18,131 nucleotides of DNA from Nitrospirota bacterium (GCA_021844645.1 JAKBTA010000022.1:1-18131), one strand, 5' to 3'; positions 6,851 to 15,613 are shown, numbered from the stretch's first letter. The notes: generated by a model not told the origin, from the sequence alone. A program made the numbers and translations.

Positions 6851-7378
6851 TTATTCCCGAGTCGGAGGAGATCCGCACCCCCTTGTGTGAACGACAAATG
6901 ACAGGGACTTTTTCGAAAGTCTGACACTGTCGGAGCTCCAAAGTGCCAAGTGATAGTGGTGACAGGGCAAAAGACCATAAAGACGGTAAATCGTTGAAGG
7001 AGTGTCCACAACAAGTTTTCCGTTTTTATAGAGAAAATAATCCGTCGCCCCGGGAACCATGCTCCACTGGACATAAGCACCGTCCCCTTCTTCAAAGGGG
7101 ACAACATGAACAAACTCTGGAGGGGAAAGAGTCCTTCCCAGATCCGTTCCGTCACTTGGTGAAGAGGGCAGAGATCCTGATTGGGGAACCTGTTTTGGCG
7201 TTCCTCCGACAACGGAGGACTTGCCTGAGGTCGAAGACGGCGATGAAGAAAAGAGACCTCCAAGCAAGCCATGGGGATTATTCCAGACCGAGGAGCTGCA
7301 CCCTCCCAGAACCAGAAGGAGCAAAAGGACAAAAAACCTATTTTTATTACTGAATACAAAATGATTTAAGTAAACCAT
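6851..7378 (-). CDS. Putative lipoprotein with Fn3-like domain
   Basis: ATG 7378-7376 is preferred: it follows a strong GGAGGAGG and gives a compact lipoprotein signal peptide. The SD-to-start gap of 12 bases is long, and an upstream ATG at 7420 without an SD is possible. Residues 14-27 (RFFVLLLLLVLGGC) contain a lipobox with Cys27 as the lipidation site, so the protein should be membrane-anchored. A Ser/Gly/Pro-rich linker follows to about residue 75. The C-terminal part (about 85-170) has the spacing of a fibronectin type III-like sandwich: PPEFVHVVP, VQWSMVPGATDYFLYKNG, and YRLYGLLPCHHYHLALW where the family usually has L-x-P-x-x-x-Y. Function unknown. It is transcribed away from rpiB. Confidence 0.65.
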   Translation of the reverse strand: MVYLNHFVFSNKNRFFVLLLLLVLGGCSSSVWNNPHGLLGGLFSSSPSSTSGKSSVVGGTPKQVPQSGSLPSSPSDGTDLGRTLSPPEFVHVVPFEEGDGAYVQWSMVPGATDYFLYKNGKLVVDTPSTIYRLYGLLPCHHYHLALWSSDSVRLSKKSLSFVVHTRGCGSPPTRE

Positions 7379-7413
7379 ACCGATTGACAACCTCCTCCAG
7401 AAAATGGCATCAT

Positions 7414-7427
7414 TTCTCATTTGAGAA
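7414..7427. promoter_or_regulatory. Short inverted repeat in the lipoprotein-rpiB divergent region
   Basis: TTCTCA and TGAGAA form a perfect 6-base dyad with a 2-base gap, between the divergent lipoprotein and rpiB genes. It would suit a small dimeric regulator. A dyad this short can occur by chance, and no convincing -35/-10 pair was seen beside it. Confidence 0.18.
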
Positions 7428-7549
7428 TAGCATTACAGAAGAGGGCTTTCCAGAAACAGAAACGCCCCCGTTCCCCAAACACACTCCGGAGGAAATGGTC
7501 TGGCTTCCCGCCAAGGCATCATTCCGGCAAAGAATAGCGAGGCCACGCA

Positions 7550-8008
7550 TTGACGGATAATCAAAAAATGCCTCCGATCGCGATCGGTTCAGACCACGCT
7601 GGCTTTGAGCTCAAAAACAGCGTGATCATGGCTCTTTCCCAAGCAGGAATCCCAGTTACAAACTGCGGAACAGATGGACCGGCTTCCGTCGACTACCCTG
7701 ACTACGCCGAAAAAGTCGCGACAATTGTGACAGCCAACCCGGGAACAATTGGAATTTTGATCTGCGGCACGGGAATCGGAATGTCCATTGCCGCCAACAA
7801 GCACCACGGAGTCAGGGCAGCCCTTCTCTATAACAAGGAAACGGCCGCCCTTGCCCACCGCCATAACAATGCAAATATCATTTGCCTTGGCGCCAGGGAG
7901 CTCTCTCCGGAAGAAGCCATCGACTTTGTCAATATTTTTCTGGCGTCGAAATTTGAAAATGGACGCCACCAGCAAAGGATTGATAAAATCTCTGCTCTGG
8001 ATCACTGA
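7550..8008 (+). CDS. rpiB: Ribose-5-phosphate isomerase B
   Basis: RpiB/LacAB family isomerase that interconverts ribose 5-phosphate and ribulose 5-phosphate in the cytosolic pentose phosphate pathway. The 152 residues match the family length. GSDHAGFELK (13-22) is the substrate loop, DYPDYA (48-53) is conserved, and ICGTGIGMSIAANK (71-84) holds the catalytic Cys72 and the anion-binding loop. GVRAALLYN and HNNANIICLGAR complete the signature. TTG 7550 is chosen as start because GCGAGG lies 7 bases upstream; an internal ATG at 7568 would still leave a complete domain. It is followed after 51 bases by glyA, a widespread rpiB-glyA-nrdR gene order that supports the call. Confidence 0.95.
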   Translation: MTDNQKMPPIAIGSDHAGFELKNSVIMALSQAGIPVTNCGTDGPASVDYPDYAEKVATIVTANPGTIGILICGTGIGMSIAANKHHGVRAALLYNKETAALAHRHNNANIICLGARELSPEEAIDFVNIFLASKFENGRHQQRIDKISALDH

Positions 8009-8059
8009 TAAACCTAATCACTCACTATCTTAACAGTCTCTCTGAAAGGATCCTATCCC

Positions 8060-9301
8060 ATGTTCTGGCTTAACCAGACAGACCCGGAAGTTCATGAAGC
8101 CATCGCCCAGGAACTGAAACGCGAACAGGAAAAACTGGTTTTGATCGCATCCGAAAACTATGTCAGCCGGTCGATTCTTGAAGCGGTGGGTTCCGTCATG
8201 ACCAACAAATATGCGGAGGGCTACCCGGGCCGACGTTACTATGCCGGCTGCGAAGCGGTCGATCAAGTGGAAACTCTTGCCATAGAAAGGGCACGCCTTC
8301 TTTTCGGTGCCGAACACGTCAATGTCCAGCCCCACTCCGGAAGTCAGGCCAACATGGCAGTCTACCTGTCATCCATTCGCCCCGGAGACACAATCCTTGG
8401 GATGGACCTCTCCCATGGTGGTCACCTGACTCACGGAAGCCCCGTTTCTTTCTCTGGCCATTACTACAATGCCGTTTTTTACGGTGTTCACCGTGATACC
8501 GGCCTTATTGACGAACAACAGGTTGAGGCCCTTGCGAAACAGCACCGCCCAGCAATCATCATTGCAGGAGCAAGCGCCTATCCAAGGATTATCGACTTTG
8601 CCTTCTTCCGCAGGGTCGCAAACGAGGTTGGCGCGATTTTGTTGGTCGACATGGCCCACTTTTCCGGACTTGTCGCCACAGGACATCATCCTTCCCCCTT
8701 CCCTCATGCGGACTTCGTCACCACATCAACACATAAGACTCTCAGGGGACCAAGAGGAGGGATGGCTTTTTCAAAATCGAACTGGGCCAAGGCCCTCGAC
8801 AAGGCGGTTTTTCCAATGATGCAGGGCGGTCCACTGATGCATGTCATTGCCGGAAAAGCGGTCATGCTCAAGGAAGCTCTCTCCCCGGACTTCAAGCAGT
8901 ATTCGGAAAACACTCTCAAAAACGCCAAGCTCCTCGCCTCCGAGCTCTCCGAAGCGGGATACAGGATCTCAACAGGAGGAACGGATAATCATCTGATGCT
9001 CCTCGACCTCAGAAATAAAAACCTGACAGGAAAAGAAGCAGAATCCTACCTTGCTCAAGCCGGTATCATCTGCAACAAAAATGGAGTCCCCTATGATGAC
9101 AAGCCACCAACCGTCACCAGCGGAATCCGTCTTGGAACTCCGGCGATCACAACCCGCGGACTTGGAGAGAAGGAAGTTGTCAAAATTGCCTCCATGATTC
9201 ATAGGATTCTTGACAGCAAGGGCCAGGGCAGCGTCATCGATTCCGTGAAATCCGAGCTTGTCTCTCTTCTAAAGGACTTTCCAATCTATGCGGGTCTTTA
9301 G
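8060..9301 (+). CDS. glyA: Serine hydroxymethyltransferase
   Basis: PLP-dependent cytosolic enzyme that converts serine and tetrahydrofolate to glycine and 5,10-methylene-THF, the main one-carbon source and a feeder of thymidylate synthesis. The 413 residues match the normal length. Visible motifs are LIASENYVS (28-36), [18 protein letters not shown] (51-68), PHSGSQAN (91-98), [11 protein letters not shown] (197-207) and the PLP-lysine site [14 protein letters not shown] with Lys226 (221-234). The C-terminal [14 protein letters not shown] is also typical. The ATG is preceded by an AAGGAT SD. It lies between rpiB and nrdR with short gaps (51 and 30 bases), consistent with one transcript. Confidence 0.98.
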   Translation: MFWLNQTDPEVHEAIAQELKREQEKLVLIASENYVSRSILEAVGSVMTNKYAEGYPGRRYYAGCEAVDQVETLAIERARLLFGAEHVNVQPHSGSQANMAVYLSSIRPGDTILGMDLSHGGHLTHGSPVSFSGHYYNAVFYGVHRDTGLIDEQQVEALAKQHRPAIIIAGASAYPRIIDFAFFRRVANEVGAILLVDMAHFSGLVATGHHPSPFPHADFVTTSTHKTLRGPRGGMAFSKSNWAKALDKAVFPMMQGGPLMHVIAGKAVMLKEALSPDFKQYSENTLKNAKLLASELSEAGYRISTGGTDNHLMLLDLRNKNLTGKEAESYLAQAGIICNKNGVPYDDKPPTVTSGIRLGTPAITTRGLGEKEVVKIASMIHRILDSKGQGSVIDSVKSELVSLLKDFPIYAGL

Positions 9302-9331
9302 AACCCGAATCATCAAGAACAGGCGTCTTTC

Positions 9332-9802
9332 ATGAAATGTCCTTTCTGCCAGACGCCTGATTCCAAGGTCACCGACTCCAGAACGACAGGAGACGGATTC
9401 GGGATCAGAAGAAGAAGATTCTGTTCCGGCTGTCAACGTCGCTTTACAACATACGAATGGGTTCAGGACTCTCTTCCCCTCGTTCTCAAGAAAGATGGCA
9501 GGCGGGAAACATTTGACCGGCAAAAGATCCTGAAGGGTTTGCATTTGGCCTGTCAGAAAAGACCCATTCCCAATGAATCCATCGAAGAGGTCTCAAACAG
9601 TATTGAACGCGCATTGATCGAACGGGGAGATCCTGAGGTAGACTCACGGATCATAGGAGAGTTGATCATGGAGAAACTGGAGGTCCTCGATCGGGTCGCC
9701 TATGTTCGATTCGCCTCTGTCTACCGAAACTTCCAGGACCCACATCAATTCATGGAAGAGCTTCTTCGACTTCTGGGCCAGGAGCCACAGCATCCAACCT
9801 GA
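9332..9802 (+). CDS. nrdR: Transcriptional repressor NrdR
   Basis: The 156-residue ATP/dATP-sensing repressor of ribonucleotide reductase genes has the standard layout. The N-terminal zinc ribbon is MKCPFC...FCSGC (Cys3, 6, 31, 34), with the DNA-contact stretch DSRTTGDGFGIRRRRFC. An ATP-cone domain spans about residues 48-138 (PLVLKKDGRRETFDRQKILKGL, then VAYVRFASVYRNF). It begins at the conserved M-K-C-P-F-C, although the SD is weak (CAGG), which together with the short gap suggests coupled expression with glyA. No NrdR-box pair was recognised in this window, so its targets probably lie elsewhere. Confidence 0.97.
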   Translation: MKCPFCQTPDSKVTDSRTTGDGFGIRRRRFCSGCQRRFTTYEWVQDSLPLVLKKDGRRETFDRQKILKGLHLACQKRPIPNESIEEVSNSIERALIERGDPEVDSRIIGELIMEKLEVLDRVAYVRFASVYRNFQDPHQFMEELLRLLGQEPQHPT

Positions 9803-9877
9803 AAAGGCGAATGTTCCTGCTTTCCTCATGGTTGACCGGGAACTTCCTATACTGAACATTTTCCTCAGGTCCAGACA

Positions 9878-11857
9878 TTGAAAAAAATTCAGGTCATCCC
9901 TTTCGCACCGGTTCCCCAGGAAAGACTGACCTATCTTCTTCCTGATGAACATTCCGGAATTCTTCCCGGAACCAGACTTTTGGTGCCGCTTGGATACCGC
10001 CGGGTCCCCGGAATCTATGTCTCCGATTTTTCCGATGCGGATTTACCCGGAATCAAGCTCAAACCGATACTGGATGTTCTTGACCCATTTCCCGTCTTTC
10101 CTCCGATCCTCTTTTCCATAGCAGAGTTTGCATCGTGGTATTATCGGCTTCCCTTGGGTCTTTTGATCAAGAGCGGTCTTCCACCGTCACTGACAAAACC
10201 CCTTCCGATTCCGCCAAGGACACTTCAGAAAATCCAGAAAGATCTTTCGGGGAAAACCAGCCAATCTCCGATCCAACCGCTTCTGCCGTTCACCACTGAC
10301 CAGGAATCCGCCTTTCAGCTCTTCCAAAACCTCTCGGAGCAAAACCCCTTTTCGGTTCAGCTTCTGGAGGGAGTCACCGGATCAGGAAAAACCAGGGTTT
10401 ACCAGGAAATGATTCTTTGGGCGCTGCAACAAAAAAAACGGGTTCTTGTCCTGACCCCGGAAATTGGCCTGACTCCTCCGCTTCTGGATTCCATCAGGAA
10501 CGTCTCTCCAAACACCCTGAGTATCCACAGCAAACAGCCCAATGGAGAACGTCTTCGTGACTGGATCAGAATTCTGAACCATAAAATCGATGTCGTGGTC
10601 GGGCCAAGATCCGCTTTTTTTGCTCCCTTGTCGGATCTCGGGCTCATTATTGTCGACGAGGAACATGACCCTTCCTACCAATCCAGGGAGGGACTCTCTT
10701 ACAGCGTGAGAAGTCTTGCCATCAAGCGTGCTCAGATATTGGGTTGCCCGGTCATTCTGGGGTCGGCAACACCCCTCCTTGAAACATGGTATCAGGTCAA
10801 AAAGAAACGCTACCACAAACTTTCTCTTCCCAACCGCATTGGACAGCTTCCGCTTCCATCCATATCCGTCATGGCTCCCGGACCCAGAGGAGCCCTCCTG
10901 CCTACGGAAGTGATAACGGCCATCAAAAATACGGTCGACCGGGGAGAAAAAGTGATTCTTTTATTGAACCGGAGAGGCTTTGTCCCTGCCCTTGTCTGCC
11001 TTGAATGCAGGGAAATGGCAACTTGCAGCCATTGCTCAGTCCATCTGGTTCTCCATAAAAAACCCAAAAGAGTTCTGATTTGCCATTGTTGTCAGAGTCA
11101 ATATGCTGTCCATTCCCGATGTCCATCCTGCGGAGGCAACGTGTTGGCCGAAGAGGGATTGGCCACACAAAAACTCGAAGAGATCATCCAGAGTTTTTTC
11201 CCCGGGGTTTCCATTTCTCGAATTGATGGCGATTCCCCCGTTTCGTCAGGCGAAGGAACCAGTTCCATCACCGGAGATATCCTGATCGGAACACAGATGA
11301 TTGCCAAGGGACATGATTTCAGGGAGGTGACTCTGGGCATCATTCTCGAAACGGACAGGATGCTCGCCCTTCCGGACTACCGTTCAGAAGAAAGAGCCTT
11401 TGAACTGATTATCCAACTGGCCGGGAGAGTGGGACGTCATCTTCCCGGGGGCAGAGTCATATTGATGACCCAAAACCCGAATGATCAAATTTTTAAAGAA
11501 ATTCTCTCTTATGATACAGAACACTTCTTTGAACGGACGAACAATGAAAGACTTGAGCTTTCCTATCCACCCCACAGGAAAATTGCCCTTGTTTCCTTAT
11601 GGAGCCGGTCAGAAACACTGATTCTCGAGGCCACCGGAAAGGCTCGATTTGAAAAGACTTCGTCAAACGGGGTCGTTATCCAGGGGCCCGCGGCCGCTCC
11701 TGTTTCCAAGGCAAAAGGAGAGTTCCATTACCAGTTTCTTATCCGCGCGACCAGCATTGAAGGAATTCATCAGGCCATCGACCGGGCCGTTGTTCTTTTT
11801 GGAGGGATCAAGGGGTTGACGATCCACTGGTCGATCGATCCTCCTGACCTGTTTTAG
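9878..11857 (+). CDS. priA: Primosomal protein N' (PriA replication-restart helicase)
   Basis: Superfamily 2 helicase of 659 residues that reloads the replisome at stalled forks. The N-terminal DNA-binding domain (about 1-105) is followed by Walker A GVTGSGKT (165-172), Walker B DEEH (260-263) and the GSATP motif (295-299). The zinc-binding insert has all eight Cys (374, 377, 383, 386, 402, 405, 415, 418). The C-terminal helicase lobe contains GTQMIAKGHDF, ETDRMLALPDYRSEERAF and QLAGRVGR. It is somewhat shorter than the ~730-residue E. coli protein, mostly in the N-terminal and linker regions. TTG 9878 is the start, with an AGG SD 8 bases upstream. A TATACT element lies upstream near 9848 without a clear -35. 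The last 50 bases overlap the convergent protease gene. Confidence 0.95.
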   Translation: MKKIQVIPFAPVPQERLTYLLPDEHSGILPGTRLLVPLGYRRVPGIYVSDFSDADLPGIKLKPILDVLDPFPVFPPILFSIAEFASWYYRLPLGLLIKSGLPPSLTKPLPIPPRTLQKIQKDLSGKTSQSPIQPLLPFTTDQESAFQLFQNLSEQNPFSVQLLEGVTGSGKTRVYQEMILWALQQKKRVLVLTPEIGLTPPLLDSIRNVSPNTLSIHSKQPNGERLRDWIRILNHKIDVVVGPRSAFFAPLSDLGLIIVDEEHDPSYQSREGLSYSVRSLAIKRAQILGCPVILGSATPLLETWYQVKKKRYHKLSLPNRIGQLPLPSISVMAPGPRGALLPTEVITAIKNTVDRGEKVILLLNRRGFVPALVCLECREMATCSHCSVHLVLHKKPKRVLICHCCQSQYAVHSRCPSCGGNVLAEEGLATQKLEEIIQSFFPGVSISRIDGDSPVSSGEGTSSITGDILIGTQMIAKGHDFREVTLGIILETDRMLALPDYRSEERAFELIIQLAGRVGRHLPGGRVILMTQNPNDQIFKEILSYDTEHFFERTNNERLELSYPPHRKIALVSLWSRSETLILEATGKARFEKTSSNGVVIQGPAAAPVSKAKGEFHYQFLIRATSIEGIHQAIDRAVVLFGGIKGLTIHWSIDPPDLF

Positions 11858-13004
11858 CAACCCTGTCATGAAAGCTCGATAAATCTTCTGAAAAAGATCT
11901 CTCCATCCGGTATCGATCAACCAGTTTTTCAGGAACGAGTTCGCCAAGCAGCTTACCCGACGAAACGACCCATACAAAATCCCTATGACAGTAAAGAAGA
12001 TCGAATATGCGTTGTGAGACATCGGGGGGATCGATGGAGAGAGACTCTGACCAGGAAAGGGGTATCATCATTTCTGCCACCGGGTAAAGATGCCAGGACT
12101 CAACGGGCTTTTTTCTGAGATTTTTCCACTCCATTTTCCCAATCAGAACTCCCATGTCATCCACGACCGGCAAGGTTGTCTTCCCCTGAGAGCGAAAAGC
12201 TTCCAATGCCTGATCTAGCGTCTCTTCTGCCTTCAGGGGCTTTGAAGCTATAGTGACAGCCCAGTCGATACCGTAACGTTCGAGGCAGGAGGCCAGTCCA
12301 AGCCTTTCCCTCCAGGAAAGACAGCTTCTGATCAGCAAGATTCCAAGGACGACCAGAGCAAATCCAGCGATAAAACGCCCACGACCGGTCATGAGAATCC
12401 CCGAAACGGTCAGAAGCCATCCAAAGATCACCCCACGAGGAAAATCCTTCTCTTCTCCGGAATACTCTGCCTTTTTTTTCATTCCGAACCGTGACAAGAC
12501 CAGCGCGCCCATATCAAATGGCAAAACTGGAATCATATTGATAAAAGCAATGAAGAGGTTGGATTTTGCAAAAAAAAGAATCAGCTCCCATTTCACAGGA
12601 TCTCCGTCACCTCCAGACATCCAGAAATACAGTGCTGCTCCTACAATAAGGTTCGCCAAAGGCCCAGACATCCGAACCACCATGATCCTCGGATCACTTG
12701 CCAGAAGGACTTCAACGGTTCTTGGGCGCCCCCCCCACACAGAAAACAGCTCACCTTCATAGGGAAACCCTGTCAGCCGTGATGCGATTCGATGACCCGA
12801 TTCATGGATCAATGCTGATAGAAGGAACAGGAAGCAGACAAATACACCAATAAACAAATAGAAAGAGGGAGTGTGATCCGGAGCCATCTTTGGGAAAAGT
12901 TCAAATGCGGACGCATAAAATAAAAACGACAGCAAAAAAGGCCAGGATTCATCGAACCGGTGTCCGGAATTTTTCCTGTCCTTCCCGATTTTTGACGGAA
13001 CCAT
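11808..13004 (-). CDS. Site-2-protease-like M50 membrane metalloprotease with CBS-like C-terminal region
   Basis: The 398-residue polytopic protein has a zinc-site HESGH (67-71) in a membrane helix. The second M50 signature is N156-x-x-P-x-x-P-F-D164-M-G, where the family usually has N-x-x-P-x-P-x-L-D-G-G; the metal-ligand Asp is kept but one Gly is Met. Hydrophobic segments lie near residues 22-36, 48-66, 108-128, 145-166 and 186-228. The C-terminal part (about 240-370) looks like a CBS pair (ITLDQALEAF-type start, TTLPVVDDMGVLIGKMEW, then WVVSSGKLLGELV), as in SpoIVFB/Rip-type proteases that sense nucleotides. Such enzymes cut membrane-embedded regulators or clear signal peptides. The ATG begins 1 base after the upstream flavoprotein stop (TAA-T-ATG) with no SD, so translation is probably coupled. 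It overlaps priA by 50 bases. Confidence 0.83.
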   Translation of the reverse strand: MVPSKIGKDRKNSGHRFDESWPFLLSFLFYASAFELFPKMAPDHTPSFYLFIGVFVCFLFLLSALIHESGHRIASRLTGFPYEGELFSVWGGRPRTVEVLLASDPRIMVVRMSGPLANLIVGAALYFWMSGGDGDPVKWELILFFAKSNLFIAFINMIPVLPFDMGALVLSRFGMKKKAEYSGEEKDFPRGVIFGWLLTVSGILMTGRGRFIAGFALVVLGILLIRSCLSWRERLGLASCLERYGIDWAVTIASKPLKAEETLDQALEAFRSQGKTTLPVVDDMGVLIGKMEWKNLRKKPVESWHLYPVAEMMIPLSWSESLSIDPPDVSQRIFDLLYCHRDFVWVVSSGKLLGELVPEKLVDRYRMERSFSEDLSSFHDRVAKTGQEDRSTSGSSTP

Positions 13005-13005
13005 A

Positions 13006-14232
13006 TTAAAAGAAACGTCTTCCCGTGCGGAGTGTAGGAATGAATTTTTTGAATGGAAGTCTCAGAAGCTTTACTCCCGCAGCCCGAGAGAATGATCGGT
13101 AATCATGAAGTCCGGTCATGATTTGGGAAAACAGGGTCAATAGCTGGGGATACCTGGAAACAAGCCGGTAATAGATTGCAGGAAATCGGTAAATGACTGC
13201 AGAGAGCCTTGATGCCTGTGCAAAGTCCCTGAATATCTCCTGTTTGACCCATTCGGAATAGGCTGCGCTTGCCTTTTCCGGATGATCATTGACAAAAATG
13301 GATTCACAGGCTTTTGTAGCAGATAGGATTGCGTAGTAGATCCCTTCTCCAAGGAAAGGATCCACTAGTCCGCCTGCGTCTCCAACAAGGAAAAGTCCTG
13401 AGATCTCCCCATGTTCCTTTGCCGATTGCCAGGCAGGAATAATCCAGGTCGAAACCTCCCCATCGGATGGGTCTTCTTTCTCACCGCGAAAGGATTTCAA
13501 AAATTCTCTCAATGTTCTGACCGGTGATCCCAATGGGGTAATCAATCCAGCCACACCGAGAGCTTTTCGGGCGCCGTCCTTGGGAAAAGACCAGGCATAC
13601 CCCCCCGGGACAGACCCGATATCGATCATCACGAACCTGTCATTCACTGGTTCCTCAGCTTTTCCAAGAAGTTCGGATGAGGGCCACCCTGCATTGACTC
13701 CCCTCTTTTTACTCCTTCCACCCGGTATTTTTTGCGATTCTCTCGGGGAACCAAAAAGAAGACGTTTCACCTGACTCGTCACACCATCAGCAGCGAACAG
13801 ACGTTTTGTCTTTACATTCTGACCATTGATCAATAGCGTAAATCCGATGCCTTCTTCATAAACCAGATCTTCCAGTAAAATTCCGGTCTCCAGGACAACC
13901 GATTCCACTTTGGCCTTTTCATACAGGAAGTGATCAAGCTGATCCCTATGGAATTGATAAGCGATAGGGACACCTGTCTCGACACTTTGAGAGTCTTTGT
14001 CCCCCATGGTGACCTGGACCCCAGTCGTCACAACATGAGGGACCTTTTCCCAACCCGACGGAAGCAAAGCGGTGGCTCTTGCCGATAGCCCCCCGCCGCA
14101 AGGTTTCCAGCGGGGAAAGTGGGAGCGGTCAATCCCCAGCACACTGAATCCCTTTTCTCCGAGGAGACGCGCCGCTGTCGAGCCTGCAGGCCCGAGACCG
14201 ACTACGACCGCATCAAATTCCCGACAACTCAC
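13006..14232 (-). CDS. Geranylgeranyl reductase family FAD-dependent oxidoreductase
   Basis: The GTG at 14232-14230 is chosen as start because GGAGG lies 5 bases upstream; the TTG at 14244 has its SD too close. The 408 residues begin with the FAD dinucleotide fold VVVGLGPAGS (9-18). The family's KPCGGGLS (43-50) follows, as in geranylgeranyl reductases and archaeal digeranylgeranylglycerophospholipid reductase. The second FAD motif is LFLVGDAGGLVDPFLGEGIYYA. Such enzymes reduce isoprenoid double bonds (quinone side chain, phytyl or other prenyl lipids) or act as flavin monooxygenase relatives, and the substrate cannot be read from sequence. It follows ccdA by about 60 bases and leads directly into the membrane protease, so it shares the cytochrome c maturation operon. 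A link to quinone tail or heme side chain chemistry is possible but unproven. Confidence 0.85.
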   Translation of the reverse strand: MSCREFDAVVVGLGPAGSTAARLLGEKGFSVLGIDRSHFPRWKPCGGGLSARATALLPSGWEKVPHVVTTGVQVTMGDKDSQSVETGVPIAYQFHRDQLDHFLYEKAKVESVVLETGILLEDLVYEEGIGFTLLINGQNVKTKRLFAADGVTSQVKRLLFGSPRESQKIPGGRSKKRGVNAGWPSSELLGKAEEPVNDRFVMIDIGSVPGGYAWSFPKDGARKALGVAGLITPLGSPVRTLREFLKSFRGEKEDPSDGEVSTWIIPAWQSAKEHGEISGLFLVGDAGGLVDPFLGEGIYYAILSATKACESIFVNDHPEKASAAYSEWVKQEIFRDFAQASRLSAVIYRFPAIYYRLVSRYPQLLTLFSQIMTGLHDYRSFSRAAGVKLLRLPFKKFIPTLRTGRRFF

Positions 14233-14294
14233 GAGAGCCTCCAATAACCTTCAATGAAGAATGGCCCTCTTCCTGAAACCAGAGCCGCTACTGA

Positions 14295-15044
14295 TTATAA
14301 ATTTGAAGTCCAGCCAATATGATGTTGCGTCAAAAAGGAAGACAGGATTGAAAATGCATTGGCAAAAACCAGGACTCCCATGACAACCAGCACGCCCCCC
14401 GACACTTTGGTAATGGTGGGGATCCATCGGGATATTTGAGAGAAGCGTCCCAGAAATGAATTGAACATTACCGCCGATAAGAAGAACGGCACAGCCAGTC
14501 CTAGTGAATAAAAAGCCAGCAATTCAATCCCTTTCAACACATTTCCTTCGCTCCCCGCAAAAAAGAGAATGGATCCGAGAATAGGACCCACACAAGGAGT
14601 CCAACCGGCCGCAAATCCAACCCCGATCAGGAATGTACCGGCTAAAGTAGATGTCCTCTTTCGGGCTGGGAGACGAAATTCCTTGTTCAAAAAGGGAACC
14701 TTCAAGATACCTGCTATAAAAAGTCCAAAAATGACAATGATCAAGCCACCGACCCTACGGATAGCTTCCTGGTAAGTCAGGAGAAATTCGCCTATAAATG
14801 AAGCGGATGCCCCAAAGCCAATGAACAAGGCCGAGAAACCAAAAATAAACGCAAGCGAATTCACGACAGTTGTTTTCGTGACCTCTGCCTTTTCGACTGT
14901 CCCATTTTTTCCGGTCAATTGATCAAATGACAATCCGGTTATAAAAGAAATATAGGATGGAACAATCGGAAGAACACAGGGAGATACAAAAGACACCATT
15001 CCGGCCAAGAATGCCAGTGTTACAGAGAGTGGTTCATGATTCAT
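14295..15044 (-). CDS. ccdA: Cytochrome c biogenesis protein CcdA (DsbD-family thiol-disulfide transporter)
   Basis: The 249-residue inner-membrane protein carries reducing equivalents from cytosolic thioredoxin to periplasmic thioredoxin-like proteins. It shows six or so hydrophobic segments and the two redox Cys of the family in the repeated S/T-P-C context: SPCVLPIVP (Cys23) and WTPCVGP (Cys151). The length fits the compact CcdA type rather than full DsbD, whose extra domains are absent. The ATG overlaps the upstream TlpA-like gene's stop (ATGA, 15041-15044) with a GGAG SD, so the two are coupled. The partners that would accept electrons are the two CxxC thioredoxin-like proteins encoded just upstream. 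Confidence 0.93.
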   Translation of the reverse strand: MNHEPLSVTLAFLAGMVSFVSPCVLPIVPSYISFITGLSFDQLTGKNGTVEKAEVTKTTVVNSLAFIFGFSALFIGFGASASFIGEFLLTYQEAIRRVGGLIIVIFGLFIAGILKVPFLNKEFRLPARKRTSTLAGTFLIGVGFAAGWTPCVGPILGSILFFAGSEGNVLKGIELLAFYSLGLAVPFFLSAVMFNSFLGRFSQISRWIPTITKVSGGVLVVMGVLVFANAFSILSSFLTQHHIGWTSNL

Positions 15045-15613
15045 CGGGATGCTCCGGAAAAGAATGCTTTAGGCAAATATGTTTTCTGGAAATCAGGGGA
15101 AGAAAAGGGGATTGCCCCTTCCAGAAACCATACAAGGTGTCCATCGGGAGAAATCAGGGCGGAGGACGGTAATCCTCTTACATGATAGGAATCGGCAACT
15201 TCACCAAAAGAATCATTTAAGACCGTGTAGGTAATGTGGTACTTGCCCAGAAAATCCACGATTTTTTTATGGGACGCTAGGCTTTCCGAGACGGCAAGTA
15301 TAACCATCCGTTTTGCGGTTGGCGTTTGGCTGAAATGTTCAAGATCTGGCATTTCTTTAATGCATGGGCCACACCAGGTTGCCCAGAAATTCAGCAACAC
15401 CCATTTTCCCCTCAGCGAAGAGAGGGTCCATATCTTGCCATTCATATCATGAAGACTGATATCGGGAGCAAGTTTCCCTTCTGTAGAAGCTTTAACAGGG
15501 ACCACACACATCAAGCAAATGATCCCTGATAGAAGCGAGAGAAGAAATCCCCGGAGGATCTTAGTAGCCACCGCTTTTGGCCATTGGTGGATTTTGGGCC
15601 GCCTTTCGGGCAA
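15041..15613 (-). CDS. TlpA/ResA-family thioredoxin-like protein
   Basis: This is a periplasm-facing thioredoxin-fold protein with active site FWATWCGPC (Cys81, Cys84, counted from TTG 15613), a family APDISLHDMNGK-type start and a cis-Pro region RGLPSSALI. A hydrophobic segment (about residues 22-41) followed by PVKAS suggests a signal peptide or anchor. The start is uncertain. TTG 15613 has a GGAAGAG SD but overlaps the upstream gene by 53 bases. GTG 15571 overlaps by 11 bases and gives a cleaner 176-residue signal-peptide protein, but lacks an SD. It should receive electrons from CcdA and reduce apocytochrome c. It is the second of two adjacent TlpA-type genes and differs in active site (CGPC versus CKPC). 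Confidence 0.85.
   Translation of the reverse strand: MPERRPKIHQWPKAVATKILRGFLLSLLSGIICLMCVVPVKASTEGKLAPDISLHDMNGKIWTLSSLRGKWVLLNFWATWCGPCIKEMPDLEHFSQTPTAKRMVILAVSESLASHKKIVDFLGKYHITYTVLNDSFGEVADSYHVRGLPSSALISPDGHLVWFLEGAIPFSSPDFQKTYLPKAFFSGASR

Noticed and set aside
6832..7359. Second minus-strand frame over the lipoprotein
   Set aside because: It is an alternative frame of the same strand. The frame ending at 6851 has the lipobox and Fn3-like pattern; this one has neither.
7495..7560. 21-residue frame after a GGAGG, overlapping the rpiB start
   Set aside because: The SD is only 2 bases from the ATG, too close to work well, and the short peptide shows no feature; kept out as likely chance.
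9841..9856. TTGACC near TATACT upstream of priA
   Set aside because: Their separation is only 10 bases, far below the 16-18 needed for a sigma70 promoter; no other -35 was convincing.
10382..10816. 144-codon minus-strand frame
   Set aside because: It is a shadow of the PriA helicase domain.
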